A stretch of DNA of 40,408 nucleotides, taken from Methanobacteriota archaeon. GTDB lineage: Archaea; Thermoplasmatota; Thermoplasmata; Methanomassiliicoccales; Methanomassiliicoccaceae. Numbering within the stretch: the first letter of the stretch is position 1; each line of letters begins with the position of its first letter. This document shows, one piece after another, positions 15,756-24,134 of this stretch. Location of the stretch: assembly GCA_012519255.1 (NCBI GenBank), contig JAAYQQ010000116.1, positions 1 to 40,408 of the forward strand, read 5' to 3'. The position numbers and the translations under genes are program-made. A model generated the notes under the pieces. That model made no database searches. It had not been told where the DNA came from and saw only the letters and a program-made list of their open reading frames with translations.

Positions 15756-17996
15756 TCATTCGTCAGACTCGGGCGGACCGGCCCGCTTGTATATGAGCAC
15801 TGGACACTTGGCGTTCTTGGCGATGGTGTCCTGTACAGGCCCGAAAGCATACGGGCCCCACTGCCGAGTCGATGAGGCTCCAATGACCAAAAGATCATAA
15901 GCCAGCGATTCGGCCACGATGCCCCCTATGAAGCTCTCTGGGCGGATCTCGTTGACGATAACCGGGACCCCCTTTGATTCGACTATTTTTCTTAGACGGT
16001 TGGAGTACTCGGTCGCTCTGATGAGATATTTCTCATTCACTATGACATTGAGGATGGTAACCCTGGACTCATTTGCCAGGGCGATATCGGCCGCCACCTC
16101 GGTGGCCCTGCTGACATGCCACTGACTCCCGGAGAGTACCAAGATATTATCAGGACGCAACTTGCCCTCCGCGCGCAGGACGAGGATATCGCATGGGGTC
16201 CTGCGCACGATGTCATCAGTTTTGCGGCCAAGTATGCGCTTCTGCGTGCGAGTGTAACCCTTCCAGCCCATGATGATGACGTTGACCGCCTCATCTCGTG
16301 CGGTGTCGATTATGCTTGTGACCACATCATGAGAGATAAGGACAATGGCCCTGGTCTTCATTCCCCGCATCTCGGAGTAGCCCTTCAGCCTTTCTAGCAT
16401 CTTCTTTCGGCCCTCCACACGCTTATGATCTACTGCGCTTAGCGGTACAGTTGTGGGCACCTCAATGACGTTGGTAAGTAGAATTTCTCCACCTCTTTGG
16501 GCCGCCATTTCAACAGCCAGGTCGATCAGACCTTCGTTATGGGGATCATCCACGGGAATAAGGATGCGAAAGAGTGCCCTGGCTTCATCAGAGAGTGGAG
16601 CCCGGGACGGGGCCACAAAGGCCTCTATCTCCCGACGACCCCTGACAAAATAATGAATTATCAGGCCGGCAAAGATAATGGCCAGAGCAAAGTACCAGGC
16701 CAGAGTGTCGTGGTAGAACAGCATCACGGCCAGGAACAGCTTGCTTACCACGCCAATGATGGGGACTATGGGGAACAGGGGCATGAGGAAAGTGCGTTTA
16801 ACGTCTGGTCGCTTCTTGCGCAGGCTGATGGCTGCTACATTCACGAGGACGAATAACAGTAAGATCATCACGTCCGCGACCGCGGCGACCTTTTCGATAT
16901 CCAGGGCCACGGCCATGAATACAATGATCGCCCCACTGGCCAGGATAGCCATGGCAGGAGTGTGATTTACAGGGTGGAGTTGCCCAAAACGAGAGGGAAG
17001 ATTTCCATCCCGACCCATGGCAAAGGATACTCGGGACGCGGAGAATACTATTGAATTAACTGCAGCCACTGAACCAATGATCATACCGATGGACATTAGC
17101 GCGCCGCCGATTAGGGGCACCGCACGATCGGCCGCTATGGTGAGAGCAGCCTCTCTGCCTAACGCAGCCTCTTCCCACCCGATAATGGCAAAGGTCACGG
17201 CCGCCACTAGGATGAACAATATGGCCGAGATCGTGATACAGAGGAACATGGCCCGTGGGATCGTCTTCTCAGGGTCCTTGACCTCCTCTCCGGTCTGGGC
17301 GACCACCTCGTAGCCCTCGAATATCATAAACGTAAAGCCCATGGATGTGGCAATGCTGAGATACCCGAACGGCAGAAGTTCTGGACCAAATCCAGACGCT
17401 CCAGGGGCCGCAGGATCGGTAAGGACATATACCAGGCAGAATAGACAGAACAGGGAGATAATGCCGACAAGGAACACCGATATAAGGATCTCCGACCGAC
17501 CTGCGCCCTTAACTCCTCGGTAATTAATATAGCAAAAGAAAACCGCGATGGCCACGGTGAGAATGGTCTCCACTATGGCGATATCGACACCCGAGCTGAG
17601 AAACCCGACCTGCTGAATGAGCAGACCGACGCCTTTGCCAAAGCCAATGGCATACACTGAGCAGGCAATGCAATGACCCACCCAGGACATCCATCCTCCC
17701 AGGAATCCCAGGGGGGCGAAGAGGCCCTCTCTTATCCATAGGTAGCCTCCTCCAGTCTCTGGAAACCCTGAAGCCAGTTCCGCATAGGCTAAAGCGGTGA
17801 AGATGGTGACTGCATAGTTCAGGATGAAGGCGATCAGTAAGCCGGGGCCAACAATATTGGTGGCGATGCCGATTAGCAGGAAGATGGAAGAGCCTATGTT
17901 CGGACCTATGCCGATCATTAGTGCCTCGGTCAGGCCCAGGTCCCGACTCAATGACACCTCCACTCCTGTGGAGTGGACCCTCTGGTGATCTGACAT
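15756..17996 (-). CDS. APC-family amino acid permease fused to two universal stress (UspA) domains
   Basis: The N-terminal 450 or so residues form about 12 membrane helices with the APC signature near the first helices (IGIGPNIGSSIFLLIG) and GFTFMIFEGYEVVAQTGEE in helix 6. It is thus a proton-coupled amino acid or polyamine transporter. Two Usp-like domains follow in the cytosol. The first (about 480-610) includes ILIPVDDPHNEGLIDLA and VIIMGWKGYTRTQKRILG; the second (about 620-740) includes ILVLSGSQWHVSRATEVA and LLVIGASSTRQWGPYAFG. Both retain G-rich nucleotide-binding loops. This fusion is known in archaea and bacteria and is thought to link transport to nucleotide or stress sensing. Start ATG 17996 follows the GNAT gene by 59 bases. 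Confidence 0.92.
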   Translation of the reverse strand: MSDHQRVHSTGVEVSLSRDLGLTEALMIGIGPNIGSSIFLLIGIATNIVGPGLLIAFILNYAVTIFTALAYAELASGFPETGGGYLWIREGLFAPLGFLGGWMSWVGHCIACSVYAIGFGKGVGLLIQQVGFLSSGVDIAIVETILTVAIAVFFCYINYRGVKGAGRSEILISVFLVGIISLFCLFCLVYVLTDPAAPGASGFGPELLPFGYLSIATSMGFTFMIFEGYEVVAQTGEEVKDPEKTIPRAMFLCITISAILFILVAAVTFAIIGWEEAALGREAALTIAADRAVPLIGGALMSIGMIIGSVAAVNSIVFSASRVSFAMGRDGNLPSRFGQLHPVNHTPAMAILASGAIIVFMAVALDIEKVAAVADVMILLLFVLVNVAAISLRKKRPDVKRTFLMPLFPIVPIIGVVSKLFLAVMLFYHDTLAWYFALAIIFAGLIIHYFVRGRREIEAFVAPSRAPLSDEARALFRILIPVDDPHNEGLIDLAVEMAAQRGGEILLTNVIEVPTTVPLSAVDHKRVEGRKKMLERLKGYSEMRGMKTRAIVLISHDVVTSIIDTARDEAVNVIIMGWKGYTRTQKRILGRKTDDIVRRTPCDILVLRAEGKLRPDNILVLSGSQWHVSRATEVAADIALANESRVTILNVIVNEKYLIRATEYSNRLRKIVESKGVPVIVNEIRPESFIGGIVAESLAYDLLVIGASSTRQWGPYAFGPVQDTIAKNAKCPVLIYKRAGPPESDE

Positions 17997-18055
17997 GGCG
18001 GTCCCTGCTTGGGTATAATACGGTCAGATGAGGATTTCTATTATTGGGTAAAGTG

Positions 18056-18550
18056 TCAGGCCGATCCAGCAGAGAGTGAGGGATTTTCCACCCCTTCGCC
18101 ACCCCTATCGAGGACCTTGCGCATAAGATAATTATTGCCCTGTCTGGAAATGGCCCGGTAGCCCCTATGACGGTAGAACGCGATGGCCGGCCGATTGGTA
18201 ATCTGCACCCACAGATCAATGGAATTCATTCCATTATGGTATGCCAGCTCTGCTATTCGCTTCATCATATCGGTTCCTAGGCCCTGGCCCTGGAAATCCC
18301 TCTGCACCTGGATCGAGTTGATCAAAAGATTATCTGCCCGTATGTCCACCGAGTAATACCCGATGATCTCCCCATCCTTCTCCAGCACCTCGTTGAGGGC
18401 GGTTGGCCTGAGGATGAACCGCATAATGTCCTCATCTCGCAACTCCACTCCCCAGGAAGAGAAAATTATGTTGGCCATGTTGTCATGGCTGAGGCTCATG
18501 ACCTTGGGAAGATCTCGACGGACCATTTCCCGATAGGAGGCGCCAAGCAT
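18056..18550 (-). CDS. GNAT-family N-acetyltransferase
   Basis: The acetyl-CoA-binding motif A is visible as VQRDFQGQGLGTDMMKRI, preceded by the beta-4 strand (LLINSIQ) and followed by DLWVQITNRPAIAFYRHRGY, the beta-5/alpha-4 region typical of RimI-like GNAT enzymes. The N-terminal strand is YREMVRRDLPKVMSLS. I take ATG 18550 (164 residues) as the start; the frame is open 41 codons upstream to 18673 but that part is not GNAT-like. It could acetylate protein N-termini or a small molecule; the sequence does not decide. It lies upstream of, and in the same orientation as, the permease gene. Confidence 0.85.
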   Translation of the reverse strand: MLGASYREMVRRDLPKVMSLSHDNMANIIFSSWGVELRDEDIMRFILRPTALNEVLEKDGEIIGYYSVDIRADNLLINSIQVQRDFQGQGLGTDMMKRIAELAYHNGMNSIDLWVQITNRPAIAFYRHRGYRAISRQGNNYLMRKVLDRGGEGVENPSLSAGSA

Positions 18551-18873
18551 CGAATTTTGGAAATGTTGACTCAATGAAATTAAACCTTCGTAGCTGGACC
18601 TTGTAAAGAAATGCAATAGAAAAGCTGGACGAGCGAGCCGGTTTCGGAGCATGCTGGAGCCTTTCAGGAACATTTGTTTGCTACGAAAATAGGGTCTGGC
18701 CCTATGTCAAACGGCGCATATTCAGAGAGACCCAGGCGGAATGATAGAAGGAGTGATGGTTGTTCTGAGCACAATGCCAGATGAAAACATGTTTCAGAAA
18801 TCTGAGCCCCATGAGAGCAGCCCGCCATCCTCTCGGAGAAGAAAGGGAATACTGTATCGGTCTGGCGTCGTAC

Positions 18874-18883
18874 TTATATATAA
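18874..18883 (+). promoter_or_regulatory. TATA box of the HesB-like gene
   Basis: TTATATATAA at 18874-18883 is a near-ideal archaeal TATA box. Initiation near 18904 would leave a leader of about 19 bases before ATG 18923. Confidence 0.65.
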
Positions 18884-18922
18884 TGACAGGTCTCAAGTGT
18901 CAAGAACGGCGAGGTTATTAAC

Positions 18923-19246
18923 ATGGTAGAAGTAAGCGCTGAGGCAGTCAATTTCATCAACGACCTGCTCGAGAAGAACTCCAAGAAGGGCTTCGGGATC
19001 CGTATCTACCTGGCGGGCATGGGCTGTTCCGGCCCTCAGTTCGGGATGGCGTTCCAAGAGGAGAAGAAAGAAGGGGATAACGAGCAGAAAGCCGATGGAT
19101 TCTCGTTCTATTTCGATGATGAGACCAAAGAAATGCTCGAGGGCTCCACCGTCGACTATATCGAGACCCCAGCCGGGTCTGGGCTTATCGTCAACAATCC
19201 CAACCTAAGGTCTTCCTGCGGCGGTTCCTGCGCGGGTTGCCACTAG
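18923..19246 (+). CDS. HesB/IscA-like iron-sulfur protein
   Basis: A 107-residue protein with the HesB/IscA fold pattern: an N-terminal helix (VEVSAEAVNFINDLLE), a beta strand GIRIYLAGMGCSGPQFGM, FSFYFDDETKEMLEGSTVDY, and a C-terminal cysteine cluster SSCGGSCAGCH. A-type proteins bind Fe-S clusters or iron through one Cys in the middle (here in GMGCSG) and two at the end. Here the tail has three cysteines in C-x3-C-x2-C spacing. It probably carries or delivers Fe-S clusters. A strong TATA box lies at 18874-18883. Two small same-strand genes follow, but the second has its own TATA-like element. Confidence 0.85.
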   Translation: MVEVSAEAVNFINDLLEKNSKKGFGIRIYLAGMGCSGPQFGMAFQEEKKEGDNEQKADGFSFYFDDETKEMLEGSTVDYIETPAGSGLIVNNPNLRSSCGGSCAGCH

Positions 19247-19308
19247 GTAAATATCTTACCGCCGGCTCCCGCCGGTCAGCTCTTTTCTCATTCTCGTTTT
19301 GTGCGATA

Positions 19309-19318
19309 GCATTTTATG
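19309..19318 (+). promoter_or_regulatory. TATA-like element before the DUF1059 gene
   Basis: CATTTTATGC lies about 40 bases upstream of ATG 19353, and a start near 19338 leaves the GGAGGT Shine-Dalgarno sequence (19342-19347) in the leader. Confidence 0.4.
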
Positions 19319-19352
19319 CCATCGGCATCCAAACCTCCCATGGAGGTATGGA

Positions 19353-19523
19353 ATGGAACTGCAATGCCCCAAGTGTGACTATGTAGCTATGGGAGCAGAT
19401 GAGGCCGAGGCGCAGGAAAAGCTGAGAGAACATGCCCAATCGGCCCATGGGATGGACGAGAGCGGCTTCAATAAGATGCTGAGCGATATGAAGCATAAGA
19501 TAAGCGAATTATTTGGCAGGTGA
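19353..19523 (+). CDS. DUF1059 small zinc-binding protein
   Basis: The 56-residue protein begins MELQCPKCDYVAMGADEAEA and has the DUF1059 pattern. A C-x2-C pair sits at the N-terminus and a His pair comes after a helix (EHAQSAHGMDE), forming a C2H2-like zinc site. The function of the family is unknown. The start at ATG 19353 is supported by GGAGGT at 19342-19347, five bases away; the same frame is open upstream but without conserved sequence. It lies 106 bases after the HesB-like gene on the same strand. Confidence 0.8.
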   Translation: MELQCPKCDYVAMGADEAEAQEKLREHAQSAHGMDESGFNKMLSDMKHKISELFGR

Positions 19524-19554
19524 ATTGAAGGAGTTCAAAGGTTCGCTACTTACC

Positions 19555-19926
19555 ATGGCCCTCTGGGCTGAGAATATAGTATTCGTATACAACATCGATT
19601 CACATCTAATAAGCGAAGCCAGGGATTATTTTACCAGGCTGTCGTCCGCTCACGCACATAGGTGTCACCTTGTCTTCCTGACACATCACGCCATGGGGAT
19701 GAAAACAGAATGGAAGGAGTTCATCTCAGGACTGGGGATACCTGTGGAGTTCCTGCATCGGGATGAGTTCATGGATCGGTATCCCCATATCATGACCGAG
19801 CACCCCGTGATCCTGCAGCAGGTGAGGGGAGACCTGTCTGTGCTTCTGACCGCCCAGGAGATCAGATCATGCACAACCATGAAAGAGCTGGAGAAGGCCA
19901 TACAGAGGAAGCTGATCGAGCGATAG
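19555..19926 (+). CDS. Conserved-looking hypothetical protein
   Basis: I do not recognise this 123-residue protein. It is soluble and alpha/beta in pattern: a first strand (NIVFVYNIDSH), a helix, a second strand (HLVFLTHHAMG), a helix (WKEFISGLG), a strand plus helix (VEFLHRDEFMDRYP), and a C-terminal helix pair. This is reminiscent of a small Rossmann-like domain. The start is uncertain. ATG 19555 is used, but the frame is open back to a TTG at 19513, which would overlap the DUF1059 gene and place GGAG (about 19530) inside the coding sequence. Tight packing behind DUF1059 suggests co-transcription. Confidence 0.6.
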   Translation: MALWAENIVFVYNIDSHLISEARDYFTRLSSAHAHRCHLVFLTHHAMGMKTEWKEFISGLGIPVEFLHRDEFMDRYPHIMTEHPVILQQVRGDLSVLLTAQEIRSCTTMKELEKAIQRKLIER

Positions 19927-20300
19927 GGCGAGCGGTTGAGGCATAATATGTGCGGACGGTCTGCCAATATCGAGGCCGGAATGGTTCGATCCTCCGCCGA
20001 TTGCTTTTTGTCTGATGTGTCGAACCAAAAGGGACTCCAACGTCGGGGCTGACGATGGGGGAGTCGTTTATCCATTAAGGAAGTTCAGAAAGACCGGGGC
20101 ATGCGGTCAATAGAGGCCTTGGCGCCCATGGCCCTGGCATCATTCATATCCACAGCGATGGGTGGCGCTCCAGGAAGGCACCTTGTGAGGGACCTTGTGA
20201 GAGAGGACTTAATTGGAATAGCCCACACTCGGGAGATGGGAGCTCCATGTTGAGATGGCAGACCATAAATTCTTTACATGTTCGATAGTATCCTCAGGCA
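19927..20300. other. Intergenic region with a tandem 10-mer and a small ORF
   Basis: Only the 50-codon ORF at 20101-20253 has any coding look. It contains a direct repeat, ACCTTGTGAG, at 20180-20189 and 20192-20201. No RNA gene is recognised. Confidence 0.35.
20101..20253 (+). CDS. Possible 50-residue small protein or gene remnant
   Basis: The ORF from ATG 20101 to TGA 20251 has balanced, protein-like composition, with helical segments such as SIEALAPMALASFI and HLVRDLVREDLIG. The protein-like sequence continues upstream of the ATG (SIKEVQKDRG) until a stop at 20050, with no start codon there. There is no clear Shine-Dalgarno sequence or TATA box. It could be a decayed gene end or chance. 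Confidence 0.22.
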   Translation: MRSIEALAPMALASFISTAMGGAPGRHLVRDLVREDLIGIAHTREMGAPC

Positions 20301-21887
20301 GTGTTCATCGAGCATCCCCTCATCAGGCCAGACAGTATTCAAGAGAGGGAGTATCAGAAAGAGTTGGCGAGCGCCTGTCTAGGCGCATCCACACTGGTCG
20401 TCCTCCCCACAGGTCTCGGAAAGACAGTGGTGGCACTGCGAGTGATCGCGGAAGTCCTGGTCGTGGAAGGAGGGAAGGCGCTGCTTTTGGCACCCACCAA
20501 ACCACTGGTAGAGCAGCATGCTAGATTCCTGAAAGAGCAACTGATGAATAGAAAGGTTGTCGTTCTCACTGGAGAGGTGACACCAGAGGAGCGGGAGTTG
20601 GAGTGGATACAGAACGATGTTATCGTCTCCACCCCCCAGGTCATTGCTAACGATCTCCGCAACGAGAGGATATCTCTTCGGGACGTCCGGCTGATCATAT
20701 TTGATGAGGCACACCGTGGCGTGGGCAACTATGCGTATGTCCACATTGCCTCAGAATATATGGGCATGAATGGCAGGGTGATAGGTATGACCGCCTCGCC
20801 CGGCTCAAATATGGCCAAAATACGGGAGGTCTGCAGCAATCTCGGCATCGAGAACATCGAGATCCGTTCGGAAGCTGACCTGGACGTGGCCAATTACGTC
20901 CACGATGTCCATATGGATTGGGTGGAAGTGGAGATACCTCCAGAGATGAAGAGTTTGTCGCGCCTCCTGCGCCAACTGTTCACACGATGCATCCGTTCGT
21001 TGGTAGAGATGGGCATGATGACTCCTGCCCGTCCGCCATCGAGGAGATATCTGCTAGAGGTCCAAATGGCCATACAGGGTAAGCTCAGTTCGGGGGAGAG
21101 GAACGGATCATACTATCAGGCGCTGAGTCTCATCGCCACGGCCATCAAGGTCGACCATGCCATTGAGATGGTGGAAACTCAGGGCCTTTCGGCGTTGCGC
21201 AGCTATCTGGAGAAGATCAAGGAAGATGCCGAGTCTGAAGAGGGATCTAAAGCCTCCAGGACAATCGTGGGATCGGAAGAATTTGAGCGCTTGGAGGAGA
21301 TGATCGATGGCCTCCAGATGGAACACCCCAAGATCTCCAGGGTTATGAGCATAGTAAGTCACCAGATCAATGAAAAACCTGACGCGAGAATCTTGGTGTT
21401 CACGCAATACCGCGACACTTGCGAAATGGTCTCCAGATACCTTGCCCGCATCGATGGTGCAAGTGTCACAAAGCTCATCGGACAGTCCGGCCGGGGCAAG
21501 GATAAGGGGCTGAGGCAGAAGGAACAGATCGATGTATTGCAGCGCTTCAGAGAGGGAGAGTTCAACGTCCTTGTGGCCACATCGGTCGGCGAAGAGGGAC
21601 TGGACGTGGCCAATACCGACCTCGTGGTGTTCTACGAGCCAGTGCCATCGGAGATACGGAGCATCCAGCGCCGCGGGAGGACTGGGCGCAGTAGAGCAGG
21701 GCAAGTGGTGGTGCTCATCACTGCTGGCACCAGGGACGAGGCCTCATTAAAGGCAAGTGAGAGAAAGGAACGAGAGATGCGTAAACGGCTACGCTCGCTG
21801 AAGGAGCAGCTGGACCGCGATAATGCCAAGGAGAATGGTGCGAAGGCCTTGAAAAGGGGTCAGAATACCTTGACCGACTTCTTCTGA
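20301..21887 (+). CDS. Hef-like superfamily 2 DNA helicase without nuclease domain
   Basis: This is a 528-residue helicase of the Hef/MPH1/FANCM group. The motifs run in order: Q-like RPDSIQEREYQ, Walker A LPTGLGKT (K41), LLLAPTKPLVEQH, VVSTPQVI-type VSTPQVIANDL, DEAH box IIFDEAHRGV (D135), MTASPG, ILVFTQYRDT, VATSVGEEGLDV and IQRRGRTGR. The insert between RecA domains (about 200-330) is the helical thumb typical of Hef. Hef of Pyrococcus continues into an XPF-type nuclease; here the protein stops after the helicase and a short basic tail. It probably remodels stalled forks. The start is GTG 20301. It lies 69 bases before the DNA ligase gene on the same strand. Confidence 0.92.
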   Translation: MFIEHPLIRPDSIQEREYQKELASACLGASTLVVLPTGLGKTVVALRVIAEVLVVEGGKALLLAPTKPLVEQHARFLKEQLMNRKVVVLTGEVTPEERELEWIQNDVIVSTPQVIANDLRNERISLRDVRLIIFDEAHRGVGNYAYVHIASEYMGMNGRVIGMTASPGSNMAKIREVCSNLGIENIEIRSEADLDVANYVHDVHMDWVEVEIPPEMKSLSRLLRQLFTRCIRSLVEMGMMTPARPPSRRYLLEVQMAIQGKLSSGERNGSYYQALSLIATAIKVDHAIEMVETQGLSALRSYLEKIKEDAESEEGSKASRTIVGSEEFERLEEMIDGLQMEHPKISRVMSIVSHQINEKPDARILVFTQYRDTCEMVSRYLARIDGASVTKLIGQSGRGKDKGLRQKEQIDVLQRFREGEFNVLVATSVGEEGLDVANTDLVVFYEPVPSEIRSIQRRGRTGRSRAGQVVVLITAGTRDEASLKASERKEREMRKRLRSLKEQLDRDNAKENGAKALKRGQNTLTDFF

Positions 21888-21925
21888 TATACCAATTATG
21901 AGAGATGTGGCCGCCATCCAAATCC

Positions 21926-21935
21926 GATTAAATAG
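21926..21935 (+). promoter_or_regulatory. TATA-like element before the DNA ligase gene
   Basis: GATTAAATAG at 21926-21935 is about 26 bases before ATG 21957, which lacks a Shine-Dalgarno sequence. This suggests a leaderless mRNA. Confidence 0.45.
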
Positions 21936-21956
21936 GTCAATGACATTCCTTTTCCT

Positions 21957-23708
21957 ATGCCCTATCAGGACCTGGTGAAGGTCTACGAGGCCATCGAGTC
22001 AACGTCATCCAGATTGGAGATGACAGAGATCCTCGCCAACCTATTGCGTTCCTCCGATTGCGCTCACGTCAAGCGTATCATCTATCTGACCCAGGGGATG
22101 TTGGTTCCTGAATTCTGTCCCGAGAAGCTGGGTCTGGCAGACAAGTTGTACCTGCGCACCCTGGCCATGGCTTCCGGAGTGAGTGAGTCATCCATCCGCA
22201 AGCTGTGGAACAAAGAAGGTGATCCGGGCACGGTCACGGAAAAGGTGTTGGAGAACAAACGACAGACCACGCTATTCCCTCGCCCCCTCACCCTCGATCG
22301 TGTTTATGAAACACTACTGAAGGTTGCCAGGGCAGAGGGTAGCGGCTCACAGGAAATGAAGATGCGTCTGCTTGCCGATATCCTCCATGACGCCAAACCT
22401 CATGAGGCCAAGTATATCGCCCGCATCGCCACGGGAAGGATGCGGCTGGGGGTGGCATCACAGACCGTGATAGACTCACTTGCACTGGCCTTTGCCACCA
22501 GGGAAGACAAGGAGGCGGTAGAACGGGCTTACAATGTGACTTCAGACCTTGGCCTGGTTGGAGAGGTTCTTTGCCGGGAAGGGCTGGAGGGGCTTGACCG
22601 TCTGCACGTGATGGTGGGGAATCCTCTACGAGCCATGCTGGCCGAACGTCTACCATCTCCAGATGAGATACTGGAACGCATGGGGGGTCGGGCCCTGTTC
22701 GAATACAAATATGATGGATTGCGCGTCCAGGCCCATATAACAGAAAAAGGGATCAAACTGTATTCCCGTCGGTTGGAGGACCTTACAGAAGGCTTCCCTG
22801 ACGTGGTAAGAGCGCTGAAGAAAGCATTTGTCTGCAAGAGCGCCATCGTTGAGGGAGAGTGCGTCCCGGTGGACATTAACACCGGGGAGATGCTGCCATT
22901 TCAAGAGGTGTCCCATAGGCGGGGGCGTAAGCATGGTCTCAAAGGCGCTATTGAAGAGTATCCCGTAAGGCTGTACCTGTTCGACTGCATTTACCTTGAC
23001 GGAGAGGACCTAACCATGCATCCCCTCTCCGAGCGAAGGGCGGCCCTCATGCAATGCATCCGGACTACCGAGGATATCCAGCTGTCAGAGGCGAGGGTGC
23101 TCAGCTCGGTGGAAGAGGTGGAGGACTTCTTTAGGGATGCTTTGATCGCTGGCTGTGAGGGCCTCATGGCCAAATCCCTCGGTGATGATTCTATCTACCG
23201 TGCAGGGGCGCGGGGCTTCTTGTGGATCAAGTATAAGAAAGAATACCGGTCGGAGATGAATGATACTGTCGACCTTGTTGCCGTGGGCGCATTCTATGGT
23301 AGAGGCAAGCGGGGCGGGATGTACGGCGCACTGCTAATGGCTACCTACAATCATGAGACAGATAAGTTCGAGACCGCCTGCAAGCTGGGGAGCGGGTTCG
23401 ATGATGCCACCCTTGCCATCCTACCAAAGAAACTGGACCGCTTCCGGCTGCCGGAGAAACATGCATCGGTCGAATCACGGATGGAAGCAGACATATGGTT
23501 CGAGCCAGCAACGGTACTGGAGGTGTTGGGCGCGGAGATCTCGGTGTCGCCGATACATACCTCAGCCTTCGGCAGGGTCCGCGAGGATGCAGGTCTGGCG
23601 ATTCGGTTCCCACGATTCACCGGGGCCTTCCGAGACGATAAGGAGCCACGGGATGCTACCACCACACAGGAACTGCTGGAGATGTACGAAAGCCAGTCGA
23701 AGAAGTAG
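21957..23708 (+). CDS. lig: ATP-dependent DNA ligase
   Basis: The enzyme seals nicks with ATP, joining Okazaki fragments and finishing repair. The 583-residue protein has an N-terminal DNA-binding domain (about 1-215), then the adenylation domain with nucleotide lysine K251 in motif I EYKYDGLR. Motif III lies in RLYLFDCIYLDG, motif IV in GCEGLMAKSL and motif V in FLWIKYKKEY. The C-terminal OB domain contains the motif VI region GLAIRFPRF. This is the standard archaeal/eukaryotic ligase I order and length. Start ATG 21957 is probably leaderless. It is followed after 151 bases by rpoL with its own promoter. Confidence 0.95.
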   Translation: MPYQDLVKVYEAIESTSSRLEMTEILANLLRSSDCAHVKRIIYLTQGMLVPEFCPEKLGLADKLYLRTLAMASGVSESSIRKLWNKEGDPGTVTEKVLENKRQTTLFPRPLTLDRVYETLLKVARAEGSGSQEMKMRLLADILHDAKPHEAKYIARIATGRMRLGVASQTVIDSLALAFATREDKEAVERAYNVTSDLGLVGEVLCREGLEGLDRLHVMVGNPLRAMLAERLPSPDEILERMGGRALFEYKYDGLRVQAHITEKGIKLYSRRLEDLTEGFPDVVRALKKAFVCKSAIVEGECVPVDINTGEMLPFQEVSHRRGRKHGLKGAIEEYPVRLYLFDCIYLDGEDLTMHPLSERRAALMQCIRTTEDIQLSEARVLSSVEEVEDFFRDALIAGCEGLMAKSLGDDSIYRAGARGFLWIKYKKEYRSEMNDTVDLVAVGAFYGRGKRGGMYGALLMATYNHETDKFETACKLGSGFDDATLAILPKKLDRFRLPEKHASVESRMEADIWFEPATVLEVLGAEISVSPIHTSAFGRVREDAGLAIRFPRFTGAFRDDKEPRDATTTQELLEMYESQSKK

Positions 23709-23827
23709 AGATCCAACGGAGACAATGGGGTTAACGACCAGAAGCCGCTGGCCACGAGCGACCTAAGAATACGTTGTAGTGATTGCAGACTTATATCGTC
23801 ACAGAATATGATGGGGTTCACGAAAAC

Positions 23828-23837
23828 CTTTATAATC
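23828..23837 (+). promoter_or_regulatory. TATA box of rpoL-truD
   Basis: CTTTATAATC at 23828-23837 lies 25-30 bases before ATG 23860, with no Shine-Dalgarno sequence between. This is the spacing of a leaderless archaeal promoter. Confidence 0.6.
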
Positions 23838-23859
23838 AGGCGGAATATTGGACGCAACC

Positions 23860-24132
23860 ATGGAACTTCACCTCCTCGACAAGGATAAAAATTCTATTCA
23901 GGTCCAGATTCCGGACGCGGATATGACCCTGATCCAGCCCCTCACCAACGAGCTCCTCACCGATGAGGGCGTGGCCAAGGTAAAATACATCACTGGCCAC
24001 CCTGAGCTCGACATTCCTGTATTGTTCGTTCAGGTCAAGAGCGGTAAGCCTCAGACTGCTCTCAAGAGGGCCGCCAAGACCATCTCAAACGAGTTTAAAG
24101 AAGCCCGTGAGATGCTAGAGAAGAGCAAGTAA
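23860..24132 (+). CDS. rpoL: DNA-directed RNA polymerase subunit L (Rpb11/RpoL)
   Basis: RpoL pairs with subunit D to form the assembly platform of archaeal RNA polymerase, equivalent to Rpb3/Rpb11. The 90-residue protein matches the family: an N-terminal strand MELHLLDKDKNSIQVQIP, the helix DMTLIQPLTNELL, VAKVKYITGHPELDIPVLFVQ and the C-terminal helix beginning PQTALKRAAKTI. A TTG four codons upstream (23848) is also in frame, but ATG 23860 fits the family start and sits 25 bases from a TATA box. The truD start follows the stop after two bases, so the two genes are co-transcribed. Confidence 0.9.
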   Translation: MELHLLDKDKNSIQVQIPDADMTLIQPLTNELLTDEGVAKVKYITGHPELDIPVLFVQVKSGKPQTALKRAAKTISNEFKEAREMLEKSK

Positions 24133-24134
24133 AC

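Noticed and set aside
17524-18219. Minus-strand frame of 231 codons
   Set aside because: It is an alternative frame across the permease N-terminus and the GNAT C-terminus; both real genes have strong signatures in their own frames.
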